In this document: one piece after another, positions 46,938 to 59,400 of the stretch
Numbering within the stretch: position 1 is the stretch's first letter
Layout of the letters: each line of letters begins with the position of its first letter
Origin: Ambrosia x helenae
Taxonomy: Eukaryota; Streptophyta; Magnoliopsida; Asterales; Asteraceae
Direction of reading: 5' to 3'
Length of the DNA stretch: 64,000 nucleotides
NCBI GenBank assembly: GCA_030844895.1
Contig: CM061223.1
Span: 11,853,994 to 11,917,993, forward strand
The notes under the pieces: model-generated
Told to the model about the DNA's origin: nothing
The model's database searches: none
Seen by the model: only the letters and a program-made list of their open reading frames with translations
Position numbers and translations under genes: made by a program

Positions 46938-49732
46938 TGTCACACCCTCAAAATCCACTTGCGGAGTTTTACCGCGAGGCGCATGACAAACCAGGATCCA
47001 AACCAACGATCACAATAAACAAGTCTAACATGAACATAATGCAACTTCAAAACAATGTTTAAAATCCCCGTTTACAGCGGAAGCTTATTCAAAACAATTA
47101 TTCAATATTAAACCAATGTTCAACGTTTGTAAAACCATGCAACTCTAACTAGACGCCGTGCAGACGCGTGCGCCCTAGTTCCATTGTGCTACCTTAGCGA
47201 CCTGAGAAAACATGTAAAAGTTTACGTCAGCACAAAAATGCTGGTGAGTTTACAGGTTTTGTATCCAAGTACCAAGTCCACCTGTCCATACTATAACAAA
47301 TCGAAAACCAGTGTACGCTAGCTAGGCGTATGTTTTGTTACTACCACGATTGGAAAACCATTACTAACTCGAATACCAGATGTTGTGCCCGAAAAGTAAA
47401 CCAGTTGTTCCTGTTGTTCCTGTTTGAGACAATATGCACTCGCCCGACCCTCCAAGCCGACGAGCGGGGTTGGTCACTCCCAATAGCGCTATTCACATTT
47501 CCCCGTTGTGCAAACCCGCACATTCATGGTTCCCCCCGGGACTTCCAAAGATCGTGTAGTACACAATAGAAACCCATAGTATGACAGTAGTTACCAAATA
47601 TAGTTTTAACACATGTTTTCTCCCCCGAAAGTATAAAACCAGTTTAAAAGAGGGGCCGTAAACTCACCTTAACGTGCAAGCAAAGAATCCGAACAGCAAG
47701 CAATATATGCTACCGACACCCTAATAACAGTGTCGCTCAGTGAGTATAGGCGTAATATCATTACCCATATAACTCGTTTGTCCAAGGCGTTTTAAATGTT
47801 CAAAAGTGTGTATGCGACGCCTAGTGATTCTACATGCAATAGTAAACCCTACGGACCCGTTGGTGAATACGTTGGTTACAATTAGTTTCTACATTCCGTA
47901 TGTGTCTCAGACAAGTGTACTTCAGTTACATGTCAATTCCATACCACCTAAGACCTCAATTAATCACAGAAGCACATAATACACAATCTGTGTTTTCAGG
48001 ACAGATTGTGCGCCATCAAAACGAATTTATTTAAAATAGCAAATCAGTGAGTTAACCTCCCAAATTTTTACTGAATTTTCTTTGGGATTCACTCGACAAT
48101 ACTTATTTTTGTTTTGTCTTAATTCCAAACACAAAAATTATGAAAATTCGTACAACACAGCTATGTCCAGAAAATCTCCTCAACAGGTCAGTTTAGTAGG
48201 AAAATTCTTAAAAATTGTGTATTCATCCAAACGAGATGAATCCACTTGGAAAAGCTCTATTTTTCCAGTATTGACCTACTGGAAAAATTTCATAATCTAA
48301 TTCCTTGTAAATCTCAAGTTATGACCATTTAAAGTTAGCCCAGTTTACAAATCCGAAAATCTGATATGACCCCTAATCAATTAAAATTCCAAAAACGACT
48401 CAAACGATGTCCAAATTCGATGGTTTTGCCCATTATGAAAAGCTAAGACCTTGTACGTTACAATCATGCAAAGAATCGATCAAACCAATTATTTTCAAGC
48501 CACGAAACAGACCCTACCAGTCGACATTCAGAATCTGTCCAGATTCTGATCGTACAATATTATCAATTATATCAAACCCTAGTTGCATATTATCAATCAA
48601 TAACACCTAATAATCATCATACAACTTTCCTAATACCTATTCCCATCAGATCCTATTATCAAACATGTCAAGATCAATGCTTTTAGGATCAAAACACCAA
48701 TAACTTGCGCAACAAGCATCCTATGATGTTACTACGCGTTTATTAATAGGTTTAATCCGTTTAATCTTCAAAAAGACTCATGTTTTAATGTTTATTAAAC
48801 CCATTCAGACCTGGACAAACTTGTTATATGATTTTCACAATAAAACATAAAGTAAAAAGCGTAAGAAATCATGAGTTATACCCTTAGCTCTTCAAATCAA
48901 TCAATCGCGCGCCTTGGAGCCTCCCAATTGATGATCTTGAGCCTTAGCAGGAGTTTTTGGAGTGAAATATTCGTGTGGGGCAGTAAGGGGGCGATTAGGG
49001 TTGAGTATGAGGGCTGCATGGGGGTTAAGGATGCTTAAATACGAGTTTGAGGCGGTTTAAACCCGTCAGTCCTCTTCGAGCGGCCGCTCGGAGCCTGTGA
49101 GCGGCCGCTCACAGGTCCGGGGCGCGCGTTTTTGCTTCGTTTAGCCTCCCGACGCGTTACCCATCGACGTTTTCGTTGTTTCGAACCGTAACAAGTGTAA
49201 CCCCATGCGTTAAGACCCTAATCAACCTCATACTCCACTTTTAATAATTTTTATTAACGTGTTCGGTCTAGGTTCACATAATCACGTATGGTTTTCACAT
49301 AAGTTGTCAGATATCACCGAGACACCTAAGTTTATTATTCACCAACGTCCGAGGTTCACTAATCATGCAATCACACGTTAACTCACGCAAGGAGTCAAAA
49401 CCCGACCCACACAAGGAGTCAAAGCATCTCATAACCCGAGATGTGAAAGTAGTAACCCGACCCACACAAGGAGTCAAAGCATCTCATAACCCGAGATGTG
49501 AAAGTAGTAACCCGACCCACACAAGGAGTCAAAGCATCTCATAACCCGAGATGTGAAAGTAGTCCCAAATCGGACTAGAAAACGTTTTGTAAGTTGTCTC
49601 AAACCCGAGACAATGCACGTATGTCCTTTCTAGCTATCTAGCTAACCCTCGTTAAGTATAATATACGCGTGACTCGCTAAGGTAGACTTTCATTTAGACA
49701 ATGTTGTTAACCAGAATTTGCCGGGTGTCACA
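46938..49732 (-). repeat. 3' LTR of the chromovirus
   Basis: TGTCACACCC...GGGTGTCACA. Contains three 55-bp tandem units (49401-49565) and two NotI-type palindromes, CGAGCGGCCGCTCG (49077-49090) and CTGTGAGCGGCCGCTCACAG (49095-49114). Confidence 0.97.
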
Positions 49733-49745
49733 TCATCCCCACGTT
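49733..49745 (-). promoter_or_regulatory. Polypurine tract (and an upstream duplicate)
   Basis: The minus strand reads AACGTGGGGATGA immediately before the 3' LTR. The same tract plus seven LTR-end bases recurs at 49816-49839. Confidence 0.7.
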
Positions 49746-49858
49746 AAAAGAATTTTCGTCCCGAAAATTGCACAAGTACCAAAAGATAGAAACCAAGAGA
49801 GAGATTCACCCGAGTTGTCACATCATCCCCACGTTAAAAAGGAATCTCGCCCCGAGAT

Positions 49859-50329
49859 TCATTCAACTGTAGTGGAGACATATCTAGACTCGAACGCTTC
49901 CTTAAGAAAGAGATGAGGATACTTAGACTTCATCTGATCCTCCCGTTCCCAAGTGTACTCCGGTCCCCGGTTCGAGTTCCATCGAACCTTCACAATGCGA
50001 ATCTTGCTATGACGTAGGCTACGAATCTTGTAATCAAGAATCTCAACAGGTTCCTCCACAATCCGAAGACGATCATCAACCTTGATCTCTTCCAGTGGAA
50101 CAATAAGAGATTCGTCAGCCAAACACTTCCTTAAGTTAGACACATGGAAGACGTTGTGGACATTACCGAGCTCCGTCGGTAAATCTAGTCTGTACGCCAC
50201 CGGTCCAATCCGTTCCAGGATTGCGAACGGTCCGACGTAGCGAGGGTTAAGCTTGCCACGCTTTCCAAAGCGTATGACGCCCTTCCATGGTGAAACTTTC
50301 ATAAGCACCCTGTCCCCAACCTGGAACAA
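49859..50329 (-). pseudogene. Chromovirus integrase C-terminus: GPY/F-type region and chromodomain-like tail
   Basis: 156 codons in a frame different from the main pol frame. They include RFGKRGKLNPRYVGPFAILE (GPY/F-type) and a chromodomain-like tail (LRHSKIRIVKVRW, TWEREDQMKSKYPHLF). In chromoviruses this tail steers integration towards particular chromatin. It is separated from the integrase core by a one-base frame displacement around 50370-50390 and a stop codon in the linking frame at about 50354. Confidence 0.85.
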
Positions 50330-53172
50330 TAGCGGTTTGCGACGGCGATCGGCCTAGCTCTTCTTACGATCCCGCGCAGCTGCCAACGGTTACGGATCTG
50401 TACGATTTTCCCCGAGGTTTCGTACACCAGTTCCGGGCCAGTGGGCTGGCTCTTGCCCACCTTGGCCCAACACAAGGGAGACCGGCATTTCCGTCCATAA
50501 AGAGCTTCGAACGGAGCTGTCCCGATGCTGGAGTGGTAGTTGTTGTTGCAGGAGAACTCCACCAACGGTAGGTGAGCCTCCCAACCCTTGCCAAAGTCGA
50601 TAACGCATGCCCGCATCATGTCCTCCAATGTTTGAATTGTCCGCTCACTCCGTCCGTCAGTTTGCGGATGATAAGCCGTACTCATATCCAGCTGAGTACC
50701 CAAAACTTTATGAAGAGCCTTCCAGAAACGCGAAGCAAAGCGGGAATCACGATCAGAAATGATAGAAACAGGCACCCCGTGCCGAGAAACCACCTCCTTA
50801 GGGTAGAGTCGAGCCAACCGCTTGAGTCCATCCGTTTCCTTAATAGGTATATAGTGCGCCGATTTCATCAACCGGTCGACGATCACCCAAATCGTATGAC
50901 AACCACTTGGTGACCTCGGTAGTTTGGTGACGAAATCCATCGTGATCCGCTCCCACTTCCATTCTGGAATCTCAGGATGTTGCAGGAGACCAGATGGCTT
51001 CTGATACTCCACCTTGACCTTAGCACAGGTCAAGCATTTGCTCACGTAGGAGGCTATATCAGCCTTCATGTTAGGCCACCAATAGAGCACCCTTAGATCT
51101 TGGTACATCTTATCCGAACCAGGATGAATAGAATACCGGGACTTATGAGTCTCATCTAAGACAAGCTCCCGAAGTCCCCCGAATAAAGGGACCCAAACAC
51201 GCCCAGCGAAGTAGTGTAGGCCATCAGACCTGAGTTCAAGATGTTTGTCCGCACTGTGCATCGTTTCGGCCTTAAGGTTTTCCTCCTTCAAGGCATCCAG
51301 CTGAGCCGAACGGATCCGGTCAGGTAAGGAGGAATGAATGGTGAGTTGCAAAGCTCGAACACGCCGAGGCTTTGCAGACTCCTTCCTGCTCAAGGCATCC
51401 GCCACAACGTTTGCCTTGCCAGGATGGTACTTGATCGCACAGTCATAGTCGTTCAGGAGTTCAACCCAACGACGCTGCCGCATGTTTAACACTTTCTGAT
51501 CGAAAATATGCTGGAGACTCTTGTGATCGGTGTATACTTCACACTTGGTACCGTACGAGTAATGTCTCCAAATTTTCAACGCGAATACCACTGCACCCAA
51601 CTCCAAGTCATGGGTGGTGTAGTTCTTCTCGTGCACCTTGAGTTGACGAGAAGCATACGCGATCACTTTCTCGCGTTGCATCAACACGCAACCGAGACCA
51701 TGAATAGAAGCATCACAGTAAACAACGAAAACATCAGGGCCCTCAGGTAAAGACAAAATAGGAGCAGAACAAAGTTTGGATTTTAGTTCTTCAAACGCCG
51801 ACTCTTGTGGTTCACCCCAGTCGAATTTCCTATCCTTCTGAGTAAGAGTGGTGAGGGGTTGAGCGATCTTCGAGAACCCCTGAATGAAACGACGATAGTA
51901 GCCCGCAAGGCCTAGGAATTGCCGCACCTCAGTTGGCGTTTTAGGTGCTCCCCAGTCCTTGATCGCTTCGATCTTAGCTGGATCGACATGAATCCCTAGT
52001 TCATTAACCACATGTCCTAGGAACTGAACTTCGCGTAACCAAAAGTCACACTTTGAGAACTTAGCGTAAAGTTGTTCCCGTCGCAAGAGTTCCAAAACCA
52101 AACGTAGGTGTTCCTCGTGTTCGGTCTTGTTCTTTGAGTAGATCAGAATGTCATCAATAAACACGATGACGAACTTGTCAAGATATGGTTTGCAAACGCG
52201 GTTCATCAAATCCATGAAAACCGCCGGTGCGTTCGTGAGACCGAAAGGCATGACCAAGAATTCGAAATGGCCATAACGTGTACGAAAGGCAGTCTTTGCA
52301 ACGTCAGCTTCCCTTACCCGCAACTGGTGATAACTGGACCTCAAGTCAATCTTGGAATAATAACTAGAACCCTGGAGCTGGTCGAATAGATCATCAATAC
52401 GCGGAAGAGGATAACGGTTCTTAACGGTCAATTTGTTCAGTTCTCTGTAGTCCACACACAATCGGAAACTTCCATCCTTCTTCTTAACAAATAGAATCGG
52501 GGCTCCCCAAGGGGAAGAACTTGGCCTGATGAAACCCTTGTCCAAGAGTTCCTGTAACTGACTAGACAATTCCTGCATTTCGGGAGGTGCAAGACGGTAG
52601 GGGGCCCGAGCAATAGGAGCAGCCCCTGGTACAAGATCAATACCGAACTCGACTTGACGATGAGGAGGAAGACCAGATAAATCATCGGGAAAAACATCAG
52701 GAAACTCGCGTACAACTGGAATATCGTCGATCTTCTTCTCATCACCAGAGGAAACAGATAACAGTGCCAAAACGGCTGGATAACCCTTTCGAAGACACTT
52801 AAGGGCTTTCATGCTAGAGATGATGTTTAGCGGAACACCACCCTTGATACCGTACACAGAAAGGAATTCTCCATCAGGGAGAGGAATCCGAATAACCTTG
52901 TCATAACATACAATCTCCGCGCGATACAGAGACAACCAATCCATACCTACCACCACGTCGAAACTACCCAAAGGTACCGGCATAAGATCGATGGGGAACG
53001 ATAAACCCGACAACTCTAATTGGCACTCCCGAAGGACACTAGTAGCTTCAATCATTTTACCGTCAGCCAACTCAATAATATACTTAGTCTCTAATGGTAC
53101 GGGTACTACATCTAGCAGTCGACTAACATCCATGGATACAAAACTCTTGTCGGCACCGGAATCAAATAACAC
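50299..53172 (-). pseudogene. Chromovirus pol: protease, reverse transcriptase, RNase H, integrase core
   Basis: 957 codons of open frame. Protease active site DSGA at residues 4-7; reverse transcriptase with FIDD at 339-342; RNase H with YCDAS (D487) and YTDH (D549); integrase zinc region H676/H683/C713/C716; catalytic D746, D807 and E843 (D-D-35-E). All catalytic positions are present. The frame continues upstream from the gag region without its own start, so this is the downstream part of one gag-pol frame. It ends prematurely when the reading shifts near residue 928, losing the C-terminal region. Confidence 0.93.
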
Positions 53173-54027
53173 ACTAACAGAACGATTATTGAGAAGGAAC
53201 GTACCGGTAACTGTGTCGGGATCCTGTCTAGCCTCAGCGGCTCCAATGACGAAGGCACGTGCATTTCTGCCGCCGCCCCCGTTGTTCCCATTACCGTTGT
53301 TCCCGCCCTGCTTCAGTTTTGGGCAATCCTTCTTGTAATGCCCGGTCTCACCACAATTGTAACATCATTGTCTTCCTGTAGTCCCTTGAGTAGTAGGAGC
53401 TGAGTTAGTAGTCGGGGTCTGGGTCGATGGAAGTGTAACCCGACAATCTTTAGCATAATGCCCTGTTCGCTGGCAGCGATGGCAACGGTTACTGTCGCAG
53501 TTCCCTTGATGATGACGTCCACACTTGTTACATTTGGGCAGTTTCCCCGCATAACCACCCTGCTTGTTACCCGAAGAAGAAGAAGAACCCCCATTATCGA
53601 ACCTCTTATTCTGCTGTGCTGGCCCAGATCCCTTCCCGTCATTTTCCCACTTGCGCTTGTTGTTCTTTAGGGCCTTAACAGTCGAACCCTTAGCAGGCAA
53701 AATACCCTCATTCACCTTTAAGTTGGTCATCCTATGAGCCGATCGGACCACCTCTGCGTATGTAGGATGATTTCCCGCAGCTACCAACCCTGCGATTTCT
53801 GGCACCAACCCCGAGGTATAGTGCTCAATCCTCCTGTATTCTGGCACATGCAAGTCAGGACACAGCACTGCCAACTCATTACGCCTTACCGTATACTTCT
53901 CAATCTCAGACCCAGTCATCTTGAGGTTCCACACCTCCACGACTACCACCACCACGACCGCCACCACCACGCCCACCAGCGCGGCCACCTCGACGTCCTC
54001 CTTGCACTCCAGACATGATTCCGACAT
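53173..54027 (-). pseudogene. Chromovirus gag, internally deleted and interrupted
   Basis: Two start frames exist: ATG at 54016 opens a Gly/Arg-rich leader usual for this Gag type, while ATG at 54027 gives the frame that continues. The leader then runs straight into the end of the capsid region (NLKMTGSEIEKYTVRRNELA), so most of the capsid domain (a few hundred codons in intact relatives) is missing and the leader is out of frame. Zinc knuckles CNKCGRHHQGNC and CHRCQRTGHYAKDC follow. An in-frame TGA at 53365-53367 separates these from a third knuckle and the protease. Gag from this copy could not assemble normally. Confidence 0.85.
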
Positions 54028-54556
54028 GAAGGACGAGAAAATTTAGTTTCACAGCTAATGGTAACCACTAGCGTTCGCAAGGTCAAAGCTAGATCCAATC
54101 CAGGACTATCCCTTCAAACCCAGAGCTCACTAGGGCTTTCATGCATTTCGGTTTATGATTTTGTGTGCACCCAAAATGATAAACCGCTCTACATGGTCCT
54201 CCAAGTGTTCTCCTAGTTCAAAGTTCAAATCACCGAATATAGACTCTTAGCTATACACCGTAATACTACGGTAGTTTATGGCAAGTGTTTCTATTAGAGT
54301 AGGAACGGGAGATGTCCGAGCCTTGGACAAATCTCAAGAGTATACGAGTTACTCCAATATACTACACTGCCTAGAAAGCAAGTAACCCGACCTAAGATAG
54401 AACGGATGATGTAACATAGAGAGACCAAATGATTTAGAGACACCCCGACAAGACCATACGTAAACCACCATAATGTTTAGTACCATGTGATCGTCTAGTG
54501 TGTGTGACTCGGCTATAGACTAGACTCTACATGCAGTCCTAGTTCACTATAACCAT

Positions 54557-54570
54557 TGGCTCTGATACCA
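54557..54570 (-). promoter_or_regulatory. Chromovirus primer-binding site
   Basis: The minus strand TGGTATCAGAGCCA is complementary to initiator tRNA-Met, three bases from the 5' LTR. Confidence 0.95.
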
Positions 54571-54573
54571 ATC

Positions 54574-57367
54574 TGTCACACCCTCAAAATCCACTTGCGG
54601 AGTTTTACCGCGAGGCGCATGACAAACCAGGATCCAAACCAACGATCACAATAAACAAGTCTAACATGAACATAATGCAACTTCAAAACAATGTTTAAAA
54701 TCCCCGTTTACAGCGGAAGCTTATTCAAAACAATTATTCAATATTAAACCAATGTTCAACGTTTGTAAAACCATGCAACTCTAACTAGACGCCGTGCAGA
54801 CGCGTGCGCCCTAGTTCCATTGTGCTACCTTAGCGACCTGAGAAAACATGTAAAAGTTTACGTCAGCACAAAAATGCTGGTGAGTTTACAGGTTTTGTAT
54901 CCAAGTACCAAGTCCACCTGTCCATACTATAACAAATCGAAAACCAGTGTACGCTAGCTAGGCGTATGTTTTGTTACTACCACGATTGGAAAACCATTAC
55001 TAACTCGAATACCAGATGTTGTGCCCGAAAAGTAAACCAGTTGTTCCTGTTGTTCCTGTTTGAGACAATATGCACTCGCCCGGCCCTCCAAGCCGACGAG
55101 CGGGGTTGGTCACTCCCAATAGCGCTATTCACATTTCCCTGTTGTGCAAACCCGCACATTCATGGTTCCCCCCGGGACTTCCAAAGATCGTGTAGTACAC
55201 AATAGAAACCCATAGTATGACAGTAGTTACCAAATATAGTTTTAACACATGTTTTCTCCCCCGAAAGTATAAAACCAGTTTAAAAGAGGGGCCGTAAACT
55301 CACCTTAACGTGCAAGCAAAGAATCCGAACAGCAAGCAATATATGCTACCGACACCCTAATAACAGTGTCGCTCAGTGAGTATAGGCGTAATATCATTAC
55401 CCATATAACTCGTTTGTCCAAGGCGTTTTAAATGTTCAAAAGTGTGTATGCGACGCCTAGTGATTCTACATGCAATAGTAAACCCTACGGACCCGTTGGT
55501 GAATACGTTGGTTACAATTAGTTTCTACATTCCGTATGTGTCTCAGACAAGTGTACTTCAGTTACATGTCAATTCCATACCACCTAAGACCTCAATTAAT
55601 CACAGAAGCACATAATACACAATCTGTGTTTTCAGGACAGATTGTGCGCCATCAAAACGAATTTATTTAAAATAGCAAATCAGTGAGTTAACCTCCCAAA
55701 TTTTTACTGAATTTTCTTTGGGATTCACTCGACAATACTTATTTTTGTTTTGTCTTAATTCCAAACACAAAAATTATGAAAATTCGTACAACACAGCTAT
55801 GTCCAGAAAATCTCCTCAACAGGTCAGTTTAGTAGGAAAATTCTTAAAAATTGTGTATTCATCCAAACGAGATGAATCCACTTGGAAAAGCTCTATTTTT
55901 CCAGTATTGACCTACTGGAAAAATTTCATAATCTAATTCCTTGTAAATCTCAAGTTATGACCATTTAAAGTTAGCCCAGTTTACAAATCCGAAAATCTGA
56001 TATGACCCCTAATCAATTAAAATTCCAAAAACGACTCAAACGATGTCCAAATTCGATGGTTTTGCCCATTATGAAAAGCTAAGACCTTGTACGTTACAAT
56101 CATGCAAAGAATCGATCAAACCAATTATTTTCAAGCCACGAAACAGACCCTACCAGTCGACATTCAGAATCTGTCCAGATTCTGATCGTACAATATTATC
56201 AATTATATCAAACCCTAGTTGCATATTATCAATCAATAACACCTAATAATCATCATACAACTTTCCTAATACCTATTCCCATCAGATCCTATTATCAAAC
56301 ATGTCAAGATCAATGCTTTTAGGATCAAAACACCAATAACTTGCGCAACAAGCATCCTATGATGTTACTACGCGTTTATTAATAGGTTTAATCCGTTTAA
56401 TCTTCAAAAAGACTCATGTTTTAATGTTTATTAAACCCATTCAGACCTGGACAAACTTGTTATATGATTTTCACAATAAAACATAAAGTAAAAAGCGTAA
56501 GAAATCATGAGTTATACCCTTAGCTCTTCAAATCAATCAATCGCGCGCCTTGGAGCCTCCCAATTGATGATCTTGAGCCTTAGCAGGAGTTTTTGGAGTG
56601 AAATATTCGTGTGGGGCAGTAAGGGGGCGATTAGGGTTGAGTATGAGGGCTGCATGGGGTTAAGGATGCTTAAATACGAGTTTGAGGCGGTTTAAACCCG
56701 TCAGTCCTCTTCGAGCGGCCGCTCGGAGCCTGTGAGCGGCCGCTCACAGGTCCGGGGCGCGCGTTTTTGCTTCGTTTAGCCTCCCGACGCGTTACCCATC
56801 GACGTTTTCGTTGTTTCGAACCGTAACAAGTGTAACCCCATGCGTTAAGACCCTAATCAACCTCATACTCCACTTTTAATAATTTTTATTAACGTGTTCG
56901 GTCTAGGTTCACATAATCACGTATGGTTTTCACATAAGTTGTCAGATATCACCGAGACACCTAAGTTTATTATTCACCAACGTCCGAGGTTCACTAATCA
57001 TGCAATCACACGTTAACTCACGCAAGGAGTCAAAACCCGACCCACACAAGGAGTCAAAGCATCTCATAACCCGAGATGTGAAAGTAGTAACCCGACCCAC
57101 ACAAGGAGTCAAAGCATCTCATAACCCGAGATGTGAAAGTAGTAACCCGACCCACACAAGGAGTCAAAGCATCTCATAACCCGAGATGTGAAAGTAGTCC
57201 CAAATCGGACTAGAAAACGTTTTGTAAGTTGTCTCAAACCCGAGACAATGCACGTATGTCCTTTCTAGCTATCTAGCTAACCCTCGTTAAGTATAATATA
57301 CGCGTGACTCGCTAAGGTAGACTTTCATTTAGACAATGTTGTTAACCAGAATTTGCCGGGTGTCACA
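54574..57367 (-). repeat. 5' LTR of the chromovirus
   Basis: 2794 bp. Differs from the 3' LTR by two substitutions (about 55082 and 55140) and one missing G (about 56658). It contains the same 55-bp repeats (57036-57200) and palindromes (56712-56749). Confidence 0.97.
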
Positions 57368-57965
57368 TATTATCTTAGAGGCTGCCGCGTCACAAGACTT
57401 GTGGATTTGGCATGCCTTTTTTGGTGTTCCCGGTTCCAATAACGACCTTAATGTTCTTAACCAATCATTGGTGTTTGATGATGTTAGAAAAGGAACCGGT
57501 CCGGATTCAAATTTCACAGTTTCGGGGGTGGAGTACAAGCACGGGTATTATCTTGCGGATCTAATATACCCAACCTATTCTACACTTGTTAAAAGTATTA
57601 AGCACCCTCACGACGAAAAAAGAAAGAAATTTGCGAAGTTTCAAGAAGCGGGGCGAAAGGATATCGAGCGAACTTTTGGGGTTTTACAAGCAAAATGGCA
57701 CATCATCGCAAACCCGGCACGTGCTTTCCCACCAAAAAAACTTCGTTATTGTATGTATGCTTGTATCTTGTTGCATAACATGATCATCGAAGACGAAGGC
57801 CGAGCTATTTGTGAGTTTGATGAAAATGCCGTGGAGGAGAATACTATTCCGGATGACCCAGCGCAACAAGAGTTAAACGATTTCGCGTTACGTAACGAAC
57901 ACATCCATCATCATCTACAAGCCGACTTGATCGAATATATATGGAACAACGGAATCGACGATTAG

Positions 57966-58284
57966 GATTTTACTAATTAATTTTAGGATGGTTTGTTATT
58001 TTTTTTTTTTAATTTTTAGGATGATTTGTAATTTTTTTTACTTTTTTAGGATGATTTGTAATTTTTTTAAATTTTTAGGATGGTTTATAACTTTTTAAGC
58101 ATGGTTTGTAATTTTTTTTAAATCTACTATTTATTTGAATTTTATTTTGTTTATTTGTTAGTTTTATAAAACTAGTTAAAATTAATATGTAGAAAAAAAT
58201 TATAATAATAAATGCTTGAGACATCAATTTGATGATGTGGCATCCTATGTGGCATGGAGACATGACCTTTTTCATGTCTCCTCA
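57966..58284. repeat. 3' tail of the Harbinger transposase region
   Basis: Four repeats of TTTTTAGGATGRTTTRTAA follow the stop codon. The right end near 58205-58287 contains inverted words (GGAGACATGACC...GGTCATGTCTCC type) that may be the element's TIR. Confidence 0.45.
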
Positions 58285-58299
58285 CCCTATAGCCTAATT

Positions 58300-58369
58300 T
58301 TTTTTTTTGAAAGGCTTAGTTCAGTGGAAATCCTTGTACAACCCTAACCTAGCGATCTCAAGTTCGAAT
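58300..58369 (+). mobile_element. Short tRNA-like SINE fragment with 15-bp duplication
   Basis: Flanked by CCCTATAGCCTAATT (58285-58299 and 58370-58384). A T-run is followed by A-box-like GGCTTAGTTCAGTGG and B-box-like AGTTCGAATCC. The T-run at the head suggests the retroposed strand is the minus strand even though the tRNA-like boxes read on the plus strand. Confidence 0.65.
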
Positions 58370-58384
58370 CCCTATAGCCTAATT

Positions 58385-59154
58385 GATAACGGAATAACCC
58401 ATAAACAAACTTTGTTAATTACTTAATTTAATACATTTAACTCAAATCCGAAGTCAAATATATACTTTTGAGTTGTCCAATTATGCTTCGATCATTTTCT
58501 TGGTAAAACTTTGTTTATTAATATACTTTAACTAAAATTACTTATTAACGCAATACACTTTTAGAAAATATGATGTAAATATTTTGTTTTATAATCAGCC
58601 AATTAGTTTTTACATAATACACAACGTATTTTAATAAAAATCTATGATTATATATAATTTTACAGTGTCTTTATGCTCAAATAGTACGTGGCCGACCTAT
58701 GGTGAAGAGATGTATCATGTATGTAAACCGACATCCGGCAATTTTATTTTTAGCAGAACAACGGACATTTGTTGAGTATCCAAATTCTTTTGTTACTAAT
58801 ACTAATAAAACTATTTGTGATCGGTAATAAAAAATAATTATTTGTTAAACTTTCAACAAACTTTTATAATTTTATAATTGGACCGTGTTTTAAAATCAAG
58901 AAAATAAATTAATAAATGATATGTCCAAATCACTCATATATTAAATGCACTATAACTTTCTTAAGCTAGTTATTTGACTCAGTTTATTTTACTTTGCTTC
59001 TCTACTACTACAAATATTCAAAAAAAAAAAAAAAACATCAACTTGTTAAAATAACATTAGATAATATGATTTACAGTTAACGATATATTAGATGATATGA
59101 TTTAGAAGTGATACCTCGCTTGTTTTTTTTTTAACGGCTAATTTTTCACATCCC
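58385..59154. other. AT-rich DNA, nothing recognised
   Basis: Homopolymer runs only. Confidence 0.5.
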
Positions 59155-59400
59155 TTTCTTTACACATTTTACACTTTTTTTTTTGCACACATTTGGAGTT
59201 GAACTCCAACCTCACCCAAGAAAGCATTTCTCTTTACTACTAGGCTATTACTTGATTTATGTCATAGGTCCTATTGGAAGTCTTGTAACTAGGTGTTTCT
59301 TGGTGTTCTTGTTTGCAACCTAGTGTGTTGCTAGTTTGTAATTGTGTACATACGTTCGGGGTGAAATAATATAAGTGAAGTTTGCCGATCAAAAAAAAAA
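59155..59400. mobile_element. SINE-like (minus) and LINE-tail-like (plus) fragments
   Basis: On the minus strand TAGCCTAGTAGTAAAG and GGAGTTCAACTCC resemble tRNA boxes followed by an A-run (59170-59255). On the plus strand 59261-59400 ends GTTTGCCGATCAAAAAAAAA, a common plant LINE/SINE 3' tail. Confidence 0.45.

Larger units (their letters stand above)
46938..57367 (-). mobile_element. Full-length Ty3/gypsy chromovirus (Tekay/Del-like), nearly identical LTRs
   Basis: 10,430 bp with LTRs of 2795 and 2794 bp, a tRNA-iMet primer-binding site and gag-pol on the minus strand. The domain order protease, reverse transcriptase, RNase H, integrase, then a GPY/F-type region and a chromodomain-like C-terminus is that of plant chromoviruses; Tekay/Del is my best subgroup guess. 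I see only two substitutions and one 1-bp indel between the LTRs, so insertion is very recent. Nevertheless gag-pol carries a deletion, a stop and frame breaks. Confidence 0.97.
46097..57965 (+). pseudogene. PIF/Harbinger transposase (HARBI1/ALP1-like), split by a retrotransposon
   Basis: Exon 1 is 46097-46259 and exon 2 is 46431-46937 plus 57373-57965, broken by a 10.4-kb LTR element. Without the insertion and one target copy the two exons total 421 codons with no stop. Conserved blocks: DEMFRRRFRMSHRFFVRIAD, ALRQLAYGTTSDSWDEYLRM, the first catalytic D in GSIDCMHWPWKNCPNAW, the second D in FGVPGSNNDLNVL, and E in KDIERTFGVLQAKWHII. These fit the DDE triad of Harbinger nucleases. The intron (46260-46430) carries a 64-bp duplication of its 3' end, giving two acceptors; only the downstream one keeps the frame. 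Now non-functional as a single protein. It could alternatively be a domesticated ALP1-type gene, but location and lack of conserved neighbours favour a transposon. Confidence 0.87.

Noticed and set aside
47330..48610. Small plus-strand open frames repeated at 54966-56246
   Set aside because: They are duplicated only because the two LTRs are nearly identical; no coding signal.
49401..49565. Regular 55-bp repeats resembling a CRISPR array
   Set aside because: Directly adjoining tandem units with no variable spacers, inside a retrotransposon LTR in a plant genome.
53365..53367. TGA between gag and protease as a programmed readthrough stop
   Set aside because: It lies between zinc knuckles rather than at a domain border, and the copy has other inactivating lesions, so a plain mutation is simpler.
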